This document shows, in pieces, positions 47,122 to 55,832 of a stretch of DNA of 64,000 nt. Origin of the DNA: Pseudomonadota bacterium (GTDB lineage: Bacteria > Pseudomonadota > Gammaproteobacteria > Burkholderiales > SG8-39). Position numbers and translations under genes: made by a program. Position 1 is the first letter of the stretch. The number at the start of each line of letters is the position of its first letter. The stretch covers positions 85,677-149,676 of the forward strand of contig CANGMI010000010.1 of the NCBI GenBank assembly GCA_947455195.1, read 5' to 3'. Under the pieces are notes generated by a model. The model searched no databases, had not been told where the DNA came from, and saw only the letters and a program-made list of their open reading frames with translations.

Positions 47122-48339
47122 ATGTCTTCGCAAGCTCCCCGAACAGCGCCGTCCGTTGCCGATGCCATGGCCGTGATTCGACGTGGCGCGGAGGAGCTTC
47201 TGGTCGAGTCCGAACTCGTCCAGCGACTGGCGAGCGGACGGGTTCTGAATGTCAAGCTGGGCATGGACCCGACAGCGCCCGACCTGCACCTTGGCCACAC
47301 GGTGGTGATCAACAAGCTGCGCCACTTTCAGGACCTGGGCCATCACGTGCAGTTTCTCATCGGCGACTTCACCGGGATGATCGGTGACCCGACCGGGCGC
47401 AACGCGACCCGGCCTCCGCTCACCCGCGAGCAGATCGTCGCCAACGCCGCCACCTACCGCGAGCAGGTCTTCAAGATTCTCGACCCCGCGCGCACCGAAG
47501 TGCTGTTCAACTCGACCTGGTGCGAAGCGCTCGGTGCACAGGGCCTGATTCGGCTCGCTGCTACCCACACCGTGTCGCAGATGCTTCAGCGCGACGACTT
47601 TTCGCGGCGGTTCAAGGCTGAGCAGCCCATCGCCTTGCATGAACTGCTCTACCCGATCATGCAGGGCTACGATTCGGTCGCCATGAAGGCCGACGTGGAA
47701 CTGGGAGGTACCGACCAGAAGTTCAACCTGCTGGTCGGCCGTGAGCTCCAGAAAGCCTATGGACAGACCCCGCAGTGCATTCTGACGATGCCCATTCTCG
47801 AGGGACTGGATGGCGTCAACAAGATGTCCAAGTCGCTGGGCAACTATGTCGGCATCAACGAGGCGCCCGACGCGCAGTTCGGCAAGCTGATGTCGATCTC
47901 GGATGACCTGATGTGGCGGTATGCCGAACTCCTGTCCTTCGAGTCCATCGAGACCGTCGGGCGTTGGCGCCGCGAGGTCGCCGAGGGGCGCAACCCGCGC
48001 GACATCAAGGTCGGGCTTGCTCGCGAGATCGTCGCGCGGTTTCACGGGGCTGTTGCTGGCGCGCGCGCCGAGGATGACTTCAACCGCCGTTTCCGCGGCG
48101 GAGAACTGCCCGAAGATATGCCCGAAGTGAGTCTCGGCGCTGGCCCGCTTGTGATCACGGCCATACTCAAGCAGGCTGGCATGGTACCCAGCACGGCCGA
48201 GGCGGTTCGCATGGTCGAGCAAGGCGGCGTGCGGATCGATGGAGAGCGTGTGAGCGACCGCAGCCTCACCCTCGCGCCCGGCACTACTGCGGTGGTGCAG
48301 GTGGGCAAGCGGCGCTTTGCGCGCGTCAGCGTAGGCTGA
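47122..48339 (+). CDS. tyrS: Tyrosyl-tRNA synthetase
   Basis: 405 residues, class I synthetase of the TyrRS type. HIGH-equivalent HLGH at 56-59, KMSKS at 234-238, and a C-terminal S4 RNA-binding domain ([16 protein letters not shown]). The ATG at 47122 with AGGA upstream is preferred over a GTG at 47095. It ends in a hairpin shared with the convergent ABC permease gene. Confidence 0.97.
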   Translation: MSSQAPRTAPSVADAMAVIRRGAEELLVESELVQRLASGRVLNVKLGMDPTAPDLHLGHTVVINKLRHFQDLGHHVQFLIGDFTGMIGDPTGRNATRPPLTREQIVANAATYREQVFKILDPARTEVLFNSTWCEALGAQGLIRLAATHTVSQMLQRDDFSRRFKAEQPIALHELLYPIMQGYDSVAMKADVELGGTDQKFNLLVGRELQKAYGQTPQCILTMPILEGLDGVNKMSKSLGNYVGINEAPDAQFGKLMSISDDLMWRYAELLSFESIETVGRWRREVAEGRNPRDIKVGLAREIVARFHGAVAGARAEDDFNRRFRGGELPEDMPEVSLGAGPLVITAILKQAGMVPSTAEAVRMVEQGGVRIDGERVSDRSLTLAPGTTAVVQVGKRRFARVSVG

Positions 48340-48381
48340 GGCGAGTAGCGGCACCGTCGTGTACGGCGCCCTGCGCCTCAG
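48336..48381. terminator. Bidirectional hairpin between tyrS and the ABC permease
   Basis: CTGAGGCG (48336-48343) pairs with CGCCTCAG (48374-48381), with an inner GGCACCG/CGGCGCC pairing. It spans the stop codons of both convergent genes. No T-run is present on either strand, so termination may need Rho. Confidence 0.45.
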
Positions 48382-49154
48382 AGCTTCGAGTCCATGCCGC
48401 GCGTTGCCCAGCCGGTCATGCGCTTCTCGAGCATGGCGAACGCCACGTACATCACCATGGCCATCGCGCTGATGACGATCAGCCCCGCAAACACCAGGCC
48501 CATGCGCATCGACGAGCCGGCCGACATCATCAGGTAACCGATGCCCTTGTTCGCCGCGACGGTTTCCGACACCACGGCCCCCACGAAGGCAAGCGTGATG
48601 GCAACCTTGAGTGACGCGAAGAAGTAGGGGAGCGATCGCGGCAGGCCGACCTTGATGAGGACGTCGAGCCGTTTGGCACCCAGCGATCGCAGCACATCCT
48701 CGAGTTCGGGTTCGAGCGTGGCAAGGCCTGTGGCCACGTTGACGACGATCGGGAAGAAGGAGATGAGAAAGGCGGTGAGAATCGCCGGAACGGTGCCGAT
48801 GCCGAACCACACCACCAGAATCGGCACGAAGGCCGCTTTCGGAATCGAGTTGAATCCGATCATCAGCGGGTAGAGCGCGTTGTACATGAAGCGCGACGAG
48901 CCGATGATGAACCCGAGCACGAGACCGACCCCGACGCCGATGCCAAACCCGGCAACCGTCGTCCAGAACGTCTGCCAGGCATGGTCGGCAATCGGACCGG
49001 CGAATTCGACCAGTGACTTCACGACGGCGGCAGGACTCGGGAAGATGAATTCCGATACCGTGAAGCCGCTGCAGATGGCCTGCCACAGGATGATGATGAC
49101 GGCCGTGAATACCCAGGGGGCCCAGGCGTCCTTGCGGGGTTTGGTTGATGCCAT
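48378..49154 (-). CDS. ABC transporter permease, SsuC/TauC/ThiX type
   Basis: 258 residues with six predicted hydrophobic segments and the EAA-like loop LEDVLRSLGAKRLDVLIKVGLPRSLPYFF near the middle. The family transports sulfonates, nitrate, thiamine precursors or purines. AGGAG seven bases before the ATG at 49154. Its ATPase partner lies upstream on the same strand after 140 bp; no substrate-binding protein is adjacent. The neighbouring xdh genes suggest a purine-related ligand, by inference. Confidence 0.85.
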   Translation of the reverse strand: MASTKPRKDAWAPWVFTAVIIILWQAICSGFTVSEFIFPSPAAVVKSLVEFAGPIADHAWQTFWTTVAGFGIGVGVGLVLGFIIGSSRFMYNALYPLMIGFNSIPKAAFVPILVVWFGIGTVPAILTAFLISFFPIVVNVATGLATLEPELEDVLRSLGAKRLDVLIKVGLPRSLPYFFASLKVAITLAFVGAVVSETVAANKGIGYLMMSAGSSMRMGLVFAGLIVISAMAMVMYVAFAMLEKRMTGWATRGMDSKL

Positions 49155-49219
49155 GTTGCTGCTCCTGCTGTTGTCTTGCTGGGCTGGCAGCCCCACGTCG
49201 GGCAAACAGGCTGCTTCGC

Positions 49220-49297
49220 GGGGTCAGCTTGGTGGGGTCAAGCCGGGTGGTATCAGGCTTCGTGGGGTCAGGTTTCGCCTCGCCTGCCCTCGGGTCA
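49220..49297. repeat. Cluster of GGGGTCA repeats
   Basis: GGGGTCA occurs at 49220-49226, 49234-49240 and 49264-49270, and GGGTCA at 49292-49297, starts spaced 14, 30 and 28 bp apart. All share one orientation (TGACCCC on the coding strand of the ABC genes). They fill the 140-bp gap between ATPase and permease genes, which otherwise holds nothing. Confidence 0.6.
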
Positions 49298-50116
49298 AGT
49301 CTTGCGGATCCGACCGATGTGTTCGCGCAGTTCGAGCACGATATCGGTGAAGCGCTCCTCGTAGGTGATGTCGAGGTCGCGCGGGCGTGGCAGGTCGATC
49401 TCCTTGCGCACGAGGATGCGCCCCGGACGCTTGGACATCACGTAGACAGTGTCGGCGAGGAAGGCTGCTTCACGCAGATCGTGAGTCACCAGCACGACGG
49501 TAAACCGCTTTTCGGTCCACAGATCGCGCAGTACGCACCAGAGCTCTTCGCGTGTGAACGCGTCCAGCGCGCCGAACGGCTCGTCGAGCAGCAGCAACTT
49601 GGGCTGATGGATCAAGGCGCGGCAGATCGAGGCACGCTGCTGCATGCCGCCGGAGAGCTCCCAGGGAAACTTGTTTTCGTTGCCCTCGAGGCCGACGGTC
49701 TTGAGAAGGCTGCGTGCCCGCGCTTCGTATTCGCCCCGCTTCTGCTTGAGCGTCGAGCGGTACGGCTCGACGATTTCCAGCGGCAGCATCAGATTGTCCA
49801 TCGCGGTGCGCCAGGGCAGCAGGGTCGGCGCCTGAAAGGCCATACCGACGATCTTCAGCGGACCGCTCACTTCGCGACCATCGACCACGACATTGCCCTG
49901 GGTCGGTGGCTTCAGTCCGGACACCAGTTTCATGAAGGTCGACTTGCCGCAACCCGACGGGCCGACGATGGCGACAAACTCGCCCTCTCGAATCGAGAGC
50001 GATACGTCCTCGATGGCGTTGCCGCCGGTGTCGTCATAGGCCAGATCGACCCGGTCGAAGTCGACCAGCACGCGGGCCTGAGCGTCGCCAGAGCTTGTTT
50101 CAGCAGTATTCAACAT
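49295..50116 (-). CDS. ABC transporter ATP-binding protein, SsuB/TauB type
   Basis: 273 residues from 50116. Walker A GPSGCGKS, signature LSGGMQQR, Walker B LLLLDEPFGALD and the switch His in VTHDLREA. The start at 50116 has AGGTG eight bases upstream; a further in-frame ATG at 50152 does not. It should energise the permease encoded 140 bp downstream. Confidence 0.9.
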   Translation of the reverse strand: MLNTAETSSGDAQARVLVDFDRVDLAYDDTGGNAIEDVSLSIREGEFVAIVGPSGCGKSTFMKLVSGLKPPTQGNVVVDGREVSGPLKIVGMAFQAPTLLPWRTAMDNLMLPLEIVEPYRSTLKQKRGEYEARARSLLKTVGLEGNENKFPWELSGGMQQRASICRALIHQPKLLLLDEPFGALDAFTREELWCVLRDLWTEKRFTVVLVTHDLREAAFLADTVYVMSKRPGRILVRKEIDLPRPRDLDITYEERFTDIVLELREHIGRIRKT

Positions 50117-50267
50117 CGGTTGGCACCTAAAGGATTCGGACTCTGCCGACATGGCAGCAGGAATGCTGTTCTATCTTGCCTGTTCAATGCAAGAACCCTG
50201 CCACTTGTCGCCGGGCGCCGCGCTCCACCTGTGCTGGTGATCAGCCACTCAGGCAGCCCGATCTTGC

Positions 50268-50286
50268 TTGCAATGCATTGGTGCAA
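50268..50286. promoter_or_regulatory. Inverted repeat in the ABC-xdh divergent region
   Basis: TTGCA (50268-50272) and TGCAA (50282-50286) are separated by 9 bp containing the palindrome ATGCAT. The spacing resembles LysR-type sites. The 315-bp divergent region 50117-50431 holds no gene and no clear -35/-10 pair. Confidence 0.35.
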
Positions 50287-50431
50287 TCGCCCCATCTTAG
50301 TGCATATTCGGGGATGGGTACACTCGCGCGCAAACGGCCTCGGGACAGGGCTCGCGACGAATCGCTCGGCATGCGTCATGCTTAGCGCACAGCACGTTCG
50401 CCGAAACTGTGCCCATCCCAAAGGTCTGCTG

Positions 50432-52132
50432 ATGACTGCCCGTACCGTTCAGTTCCTGCTCGATGACAAGATCGTGTCGGTCGTCCCGGGTGCGCCCGAT
50501 CGCACGGTGCTTCAGGTCTTGCGGGAAGACCTGGGGCGTACAGGCACGAAAGAGGGCTGTGCCGAGGGCGATTGCGGCGCCTGTACCGTCGTCATCGCCG
50601 AGCCTGCCGCTGGGGGTGGGCTGGCCTATCGCGCGGTGAACGCCTGCATCCAGTTTGCCCCGACGCTTGCGGGCAAGGCGCTGGTCACGGTCGAGAGTCT
50701 CACGGCTGCGGTACGTGCGACCGCCGTTGCGGGCGGCGAGGGCGGGCCGGGCCCTTCGCCGCGCGACGCGGGAAACCCCGCGCGCGCCTCTGGCACCGGC
50801 ACGCGCGCTGGTTCGGCGCTCCATCCGGTGCAGCAGGCCATGGTCGGGTGTCATGCGTCGCAGTGCGGCTTTTGCACGCCGGGCTTCGTCATGTCGCTGT
50901 TCGCCCTCTACAAGACCGCGGTGGCCCCCGATCGGCGTGCCATCAACGAGGCGCTCTCGGGCAATTTGTGTCGTTGCACCGGCTATCGACCGATCGTCGA
51001 TGCGGCGTTTCGCATGACACGCCTGGGTCTCGAGGAAGCCCAGCGCGTCAGCCTGGCACCGCTCGAGGCTGACAAACCTGCTGCAAACGGGGTCGTGCCC
51101 CTTCACTGGCTGTTGCCCCCTGCCGCCTCGGGTGTGATGCCGTCAGGTGACCCAACGTCTGCCGCGCAGGCCAGCACAGTCCAGGCGTCCGAACAGGCCG
51201 TGGTCGATCGTCTTGCAGCGATGGTCGTTGACCCGATGATCGCGGCCGGCGACGGACGCCGTTTCTTTCGCCCGACTACGCTCGCCGAATTGGCCCGACT
51301 GCGGTTCGAGCACCCGCAGGCCCGGATCCTTGCCGGCGGTACCGACGTCGGTCTGTGGGTCACCAAGCAGTACCGCCCGATGGGCGATCTGCTCTGGGTG
51401 GGTGCCGTGGCCGAGCTTGCACGCATCGAATCATCCGCCTTCGGCCTGAGCATCGGTGCAGGGGTGACGATCAGTGCTGCCTTGCCTGCCCTGGAACGGC
51501 TGCATCCTGAACTTGGGGGGCTGATCCGGCGATTTGCCTCGGTCCCGATACGCAACACGGCCACCCTCGTGGGCAACCTCGCCAACGGATCGCCCATCGG
51601 TGATGGTGCCCCAGCGCTCATCGCGCTGGGGGCGGTCCTGATCCTGCGCCGTGGTGACGCGGTGCGCGAAGTGCCACTGGATACGTTCTATCTCGGCTAC
51701 ATGAAGAACGCGCTTCGTCCCGGCGAATTCATCGAGCGCGTGCGCTTGCCAAAACCCGATCCGGGTCTTCTCTTTCGCACCTGGAAGGTGACTCGCCGCT
51801 TCGATCAGGATATTTCGGCGGTCAGCGCCGGACTTGCGCTCGACCTCGAAGGCGGCAGGGTACGCAGCGCGCGCCTCGCCTTTGGCGGCATGGATGCCAT
51901 CGTACGTCGTGCCTCGGGCGCCGAGCAGGCTCTGATCGGTGCCGTGCTGGACGAGGCAGCCATCGAAGCTGCCGCGGCAGCGCTTGCTGTCGATTTTCGC
52001 CCGATCACCGACATGCGTGCGAGTGCCGGATACCGGATGCGGGTTGCTGCCAATCTGTTGCGTCGCCTGCTGGCCGATGCCGGTCCCGAGCGGGTTCCTG
52101 ATCTCCACGAGATGAATCAGGAGGTCGCATGA
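50432..52132 (+). CDS. xdhA: Xanthine dehydrogenase small subunit (2Fe-2S/FAD)
   Basis: 566 residues. The plant-type [2Fe-2S] cysteines are C43, C48, C51 and C72 (GCAEGDCGACTV and NACIQF); the second cluster uses CHASQCGFC and LCRCTGY. A 27-residue Gly/Ala/Pro-rich insertion (about 103-130) lies before the second cluster. The FAD domain follows from about 275, with ILAGGTDVGLW. It passes electrons from the molybdenum subunit to NAD+. AAAGG precedes the ATG; the open frame runs far upstream but is unlike coding sequence. It overlaps xdhB by 4 bp. Confidence 0.95.
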   Translation: MTARTVQFLLDDKIVSVVPGAPDRTVLQVLREDLGRTGTKEGCAEGDCGACTVVIAEPAAGGGLAYRAVNACIQFAPTLAGKALVTVESLTAAVRATAVAGGEGGPGPSPRDAGNPARASGTGTRAGSALHPVQQAMVGCHASQCGFCTPGFVMSLFALYKTAVAPDRRAINEALSGNLCRCTGYRPIVDAAFRMTRLGLEEAQRVSLAPLEADKPAANGVVPLHWLLPPAASGVMPSGDPTSAAQASTVQASEQAVVDRLAAMVVDPMIAAGDGRRFFRPTTLAELARLRFEHPQARILAGGTDVGLWVTKQYRPMGDLLWVGAVAELARIESSAFGLSIGAGVTISAALPALERLHPELGGLIRRFASVPIRNTATLVGNLANGSPIGDGAPALIALGAVLILRRGDAVREVPLDTFYLGYMKNALRPGEFIERVRLPKPDPGLLFRTWKVTRRFDQDISAVSAGLALDLEGGRVRSARLAFGGMDAIVRRASGAEQALIGAVLDEAAIEAAAAALAVDFRPITDMRASAGYRMRVAANLLRRLLADAGPERVPDLHEMNQEVA

Positions 52133-54489
52133 GCGAACGCCCGCATGGCGTTGCGCCGAGATCCGGCCCGGGCGCGCCGGTCGCGCATGACAGCGCTCAC
52201 CTGCATGTGACCGGCGAAGCCTGCTACACCGATGACATCCCCGAGCTGCGCGGCACCCTGCATGCGGCGCTCGGACTCTCCTCGGTTGCCCATGCGCGCA
52301 TTGGTTCGATCGACCTCGACCGCGTACGCGCGGCGCCGGGTGTGGTGGCCGTCCTGACTGCAAGGGACATTCCGGGCGTGAACGACTGCGGCCCGGTAAT
52401 TCATGACGACCCGATCCTCGCCGATGGTCTCGTTCAATACGTCGGTCAGCCGATCTTCATCGTGGTGGCCGCAACCGTCGATGAAGCCCGGCGCGCGGCG
52501 CGCCTGGCGCAGGTGTGCTACGAACCGCTCCCGCCCGTTCTCGGCTACGACCAGGCCCTCGAGCAGGCAGCCTTCATCCTGCCCACGGTGACGCTCGAAC
52601 GGGGCGATGCGGTGAGCGTTCTTGCGCGTGCTCCGCGCTCGCTCCAGGGTCGGCTCGCCATCGGTGGCCAGGAGCAGTTCTACCTCGAGGGCCAGGTGGC
52701 CTATGCGATTCCGCTCGAGGATGGCACTTTTCGCGTCTACAGTTCGACGCAGCATCCGAGCGAAGGACAGGCCAAGGTGGCAGCGGCCCTCGGGCGCAGT
52801 TCGCACGAAGTGGTCATCGAATGTCGCCGCATGGGCGGCGGCTTCGGTGGCAAGGAGTCGCAGGCCACGTTGCCCGCCTGTGCCGCCGCGGTTGCCGCGG
52901 ATCGACTGGGTCGACCGGTGAAGTTGCGCTACGACCGGGACGACGATTTCCTCATCACAGGCAAACGGCATGATTTTCGTGCCGACTACCGGGTAGCCCA
53001 TGACGCGGATGGTCGCATTCTGGGACTCGATCTCACACTCGCTTCGCGATGCGGGTTTTCGCTCGACCTTTCACGGGCTGTCAATGACCGGGCCGTGCTG
53101 CATGCCGACAACGCCTATTTTCTTCCAGCGGTACGGGTGATCTCGCAGCGGCTGCGCACCAACATCCAGTCGGCGACGGCCTTTCGCGGTTTTGGCGGTC
53201 CCCAGGGCATGCTCGCGATCGAGGTGGTCATCGACGATGTGGCCCGCGCGCTGGGACTCGATCCACTGGAGGTCCGGCGCCGCAACCTCTACGGCGCGGG
53301 TGAGCGGGCCGTGACCCACTATGGTCAGACCCTCGATGATTTCATCCTGCCCGATCTGATCGACGAACTCGTGATCTCATCCGATTACGCGGCGCGTCGT
53401 GCCCGCATTCGAGTGTGGAACCGGGGCAGTCGGTGGGTGAAGCGCGGCATCGCCATCAGTCCCGTCAAGTTCGGCATTGCCTTTACCGCCACCTTCATGA
53501 ACCAGGGGGCGGCGCTCGTCAACGTGTACACCGATGGCAGCGTTCGCGTGAGCCACGGCGGTACCGAGATGGGCCAGGGCCTCAACGTGAAGGTGGCTCA
53601 GGTCGTCGCCGACGTGTTCCAGATCGATCTGGATCGGGTCCGCATTGCGCCCACCGATACCGGTACCATCCCCAACACGTCGCCGACGGCGGCCTCGAGC
53701 GGAACCGACATGAACGGCCGTGCGGCGCAGCACGCAGCCTCGACGCTGCGCGAGCGCATCACGGCTGCGGTGGCTCAGGCCTGGATGGTTGCCCCCGAGG
53801 CCGTGACGTTCAGCAGCGGTCGGGTGATGGGCGGTGATCGGAGCAGCACGTTTGCCGAGGCGGTGCGGCTTGCCTACATGCAGCGGGTGCCACTGTCAGC
53901 CACCGGCTTTCACCGGACGCCCAAGATCGGCTACGACCCCGTGACCCTCAAAGGGCGCCCGTTTCACTACTTTGCCTACGGGGCTTCGGTATCGGAAGTG
54001 GCCATCGATCTGCTGACCGGCGAGACGCGCCTGTTGCGCGCCGATGTGCTCCATGATGCCGGTCGCTCGCTCAATCCGGCCATCGATCGCGGGCAGGTCG
54101 AGGGCGGCTTCGTGCAGGGGCTGGGGTGGCTCACCAGCGAGGAACTGGTGTGGGACGCCGAGGGCCGGTTGCGCACCCATGCACCGTCGACTTACAAGAT
54201 CCCAGTGGCCAGTGATGTGCCCGCCCACTTCGATGTGCGTCTCTATGCAAGGGGCTGCAATCTCGAGGAGTCGGTGCACCAGTCGAAGGCGGTGGGTGAA
54301 CCGCCGCTGATGCTCCCCATTTCGGCCTTTCTCGCGATTCGCGATGCCCTCAGTTCGATCGACGGGTACCGGGCGCCCGTGCACCTCGATGCACCGGCGA
54401 CACCGGAGCGCGTCCTGGCCGAGGTCGATCGTCTGAGCGCATTGCGGGGGCCTGCAGGCGGGCAGTCACGCCCCGATGCGTCGCATTGA
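52129..54489 (+). CDS. xdhB: Xanthine dehydrogenase molybdopterin-binding subunit
   Basis: 786 residues. It oxidises hypoxanthine and xanthine to urate at the Mo centre. Q181 in GGQEQFYLEGQ and E724 in SKAVGEPPLML match the Mo-proximal glutamine and catalytic base of the family; GGGFGGKESQ and ATAFRGFGGPQG are further cofactor signatures. The last residues are Gly/Ser-rich. It shares ATGA with xdhA upstream and TGATG with xdhC downstream. Confidence 0.96.
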   Translation: MSERPHGVAPRSGPGAPVAHDSAHLHVTGEACYTDDIPELRGTLHAALGLSSVAHARIGSIDLDRVRAAPGVVAVLTARDIPGVNDCGPVIHDDPILADGLVQYVGQPIFIVVAATVDEARRAARLAQVCYEPLPPVLGYDQALEQAAFILPTVTLERGDAVSVLARAPRSLQGRLAIGGQEQFYLEGQVAYAIPLEDGTFRVYSSTQHPSEGQAKVAAALGRSSHEVVIECRRMGGGFGGKESQATLPACAAAVAADRLGRPVKLRYDRDDDFLITGKRHDFRADYRVAHDADGRILGLDLTLASRCGFSLDLSRAVNDRAVLHADNAYFLPAVRVISQRLRTNIQSATAFRGFGGPQGMLAIEVVIDDVARALGLDPLEVRRRNLYGAGERAVTHYGQTLDDFILPDLIDELVISSDYAARRARIRVWNRGSRWVKRGIAISPVKFGIAFTATFMNQGAALVNVYTDGSVRVSHGGTEMGQGLNVKVAQVVADVFQIDLDRVRIAPTDTGTIPNTSPTAASSGTDMNGRAAQHAASTLRERITAAVAQAWMVAPEAVTFSSGRVMGGDRSSTFAEAVRLAYMQRVPLSATGFHRTPKIGYDPVTLKGRPFHYFAYGASVSEVAIDLLTGETRLLRADVLHDAGRSLNPAIDRGQVEGGFVQGLGWLTSEELVWDAEGRLRTHAPSTYKIPVASDVPAHFDVRLYARGCNLEESVHQSKAVGEPPLMLPISAFLAIRDALSSIDGYRAPVHLDAPATPERVLAEVDRLSALRGPAGGQSRPDASH

Positions 54490-55832
54490 TGCGCTGGCCG
54501 GGTATTCATCGACACTGGCTCGAAGCGCTGGTGGCCTGCGACGAGCCCTGTGTGCTGGTTGCCGTCGCGGTCGCCGAAGGGTCAACGCCGCGGGCCTCGG
54601 GTGCCCGCATGCTGATCACGGCCGACCGGCAGTGGGGCACGATCGGCGGTGGCCATCTCGAGTGGAAGGCCCAGCAGGTCGCGCGCGAACTGCTCGCCCC
54701 TGAAGGCCGGGCCCCCGACCCGGCAAGCCCCGCGCCCGATCCGACCCTGCCCGACACGTTGTTGATGCGGTTTGCATTGGGGCCGGCGCTTGGCCAATGC
54801 TGCGGCGGTGCGGCCACGCTCCTCTTCGAGCTTGTCGGAGCTGCGAAACCGCCGTGGGTGGAGGCGGCGCTGGCGCGGCGGGCTGCGGGCGAGATCCTGG
54901 TGCTTGCCACGCCAGTCCATCGGCGGGCTGCGATGTCACACTCGGCCAGGCATACGGGTTCACCCGTGACGCCAGCCGCGGCATCGACGCGCCTTCAAGC
55001 GCATCTCATCAGTCGCCTCGATGTTGCGTGTGAAGGCGGCGAAAGCGATGTGGCTCATGAAGCCTCGGGGTCGGCGCAATGGCGCGCCACAGCTCGCGGT
55101 CTCATGGAAGCAGGCGGCCCGCTGGCCGTCCTGCTGGTTGCCGGTGGCGCAGGTCTTCGAACGGGCAGCGCCCGGGCGGCGGGCGAGCCTGCAGCTACCC
55201 TCGATGCGGGCTGCCCGTCATCGGGAGAGCCGGGCGCGGCCGGGCTGCTGCTGCTCGAGCGCATCGCCCCGGATCCCTTCGAGGTCGTGGTCTTTGGTGC
55301 CGGCCATGTCGGCCACGCACTCGTGGCCGCGCTCTCGCTCCTGCCGTGTCGAGTGCTCTGGGTCGACGCGCGGCCTGAGGTGTTCCCGTCGGGTCTGCCG
55401 CCGTCAGTCGAGACCTTGCAACCGGCCGATCCGCTCGACGAGGTCGATCGGTTGCGCCCGGGCAGCATGGTGCTGGTGCTCACCCACAGCCATGCCCTCG
55501 ACCAGGATCTGTGCGAGCGTCTGCTCAGGCGCGCCGACACCGCCTATCTGGGTTTGATCGGCTCGGCGACCAAGCGGGCGACCTTCGAGCGCCGACTTCG
55601 GCAGCGTGGAATCGATCCGGCGTCGTTTGCCAGCCTCACCTGTCCGATCGGCATCAGTGGCATCGGGGGCAAGGAACCCGCCGTGATCGCCGCGGCCGTG
55701 GTGGCACAGCTCTTGCAGGTGCATGACGCGGGGCTTCCGGCTTGCCCGTCATCGGGCTCAATCGGAGTCCGCGGCCGACCGCGCCACCAGGATGTCCAAC
55801 GTATCGAGCCACTGGATGAATGCCGTGACTGA
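54489..55832 (+). CDS. xdhC: XdhC, Mo-cofactor sulfuration/insertion factor
   Basis: 447 residues, well above the roughly 300-350 typical of XdhC. The N-terminal XdhC/CoxI domain is clear (VAVAEGSTPRASGARMLI; FALGPALGQCCGGA), then a long variable region (about 135-255) with low-complexity parts, and the C-terminal Rossmann domain with FGAGHVGHAL (269-278) and YLGLIGSATK. XdhC binds molybdopterin and delivers the sulfurated cofactor to XdhB. ATG overlaps the xdhB stop by one base. The last residues overlap the next gene. Confidence 0.93.
   Translation: MRWPGIHRHWLEALVACDEPCVLVAVAVAEGSTPRASGARMLITADRQWGTIGGGHLEWKAQQVARELLAPEGRAPDPASPAPDPTLPDTLLMRFALGPALGQCCGGAATLLFELVGAAKPPWVEAALARRAAGEILVLATPVHRRAAMSHSARHTGSPVTPAAASTRLQAHLISRLDVACEGGESDVAHEASGSAQWRATARGLMEAGGPLAVLLVAGGAGLRTGSARAAGEPAATLDAGCPSSGEPGAAGLLLLERIAPDPFEVVVFGAGHVGHALVAALSLLPCRVLWVDARPEVFPSGLPPSVETLQPADPLDEVDRLRPGSMVLVLTHSHALDQDLCERLLRRADTAYLGLIGSATKRATFERRLRQRGIDPASFASLTCPIGISGIGGKEPAVIAAAVVAQLLQVHDAGLPACPSSGSIGVRGRPRHQDVQRIEPLDECRD

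Noticed and set aside
47119..49086. 655-codon minus-strand open frame over tyrS and the ABC permease end
   Set aside because: Antisense to tyrS and out of frame with the permease; no domain visible.
49145..50431. Upstream extension of the xdhA frame
   Set aside because: The frame stays open for over 400 codons antisense to the ABC ATPase, but it is unlike protein; the iron-sulfur domain starts right after the ATG at 50432.
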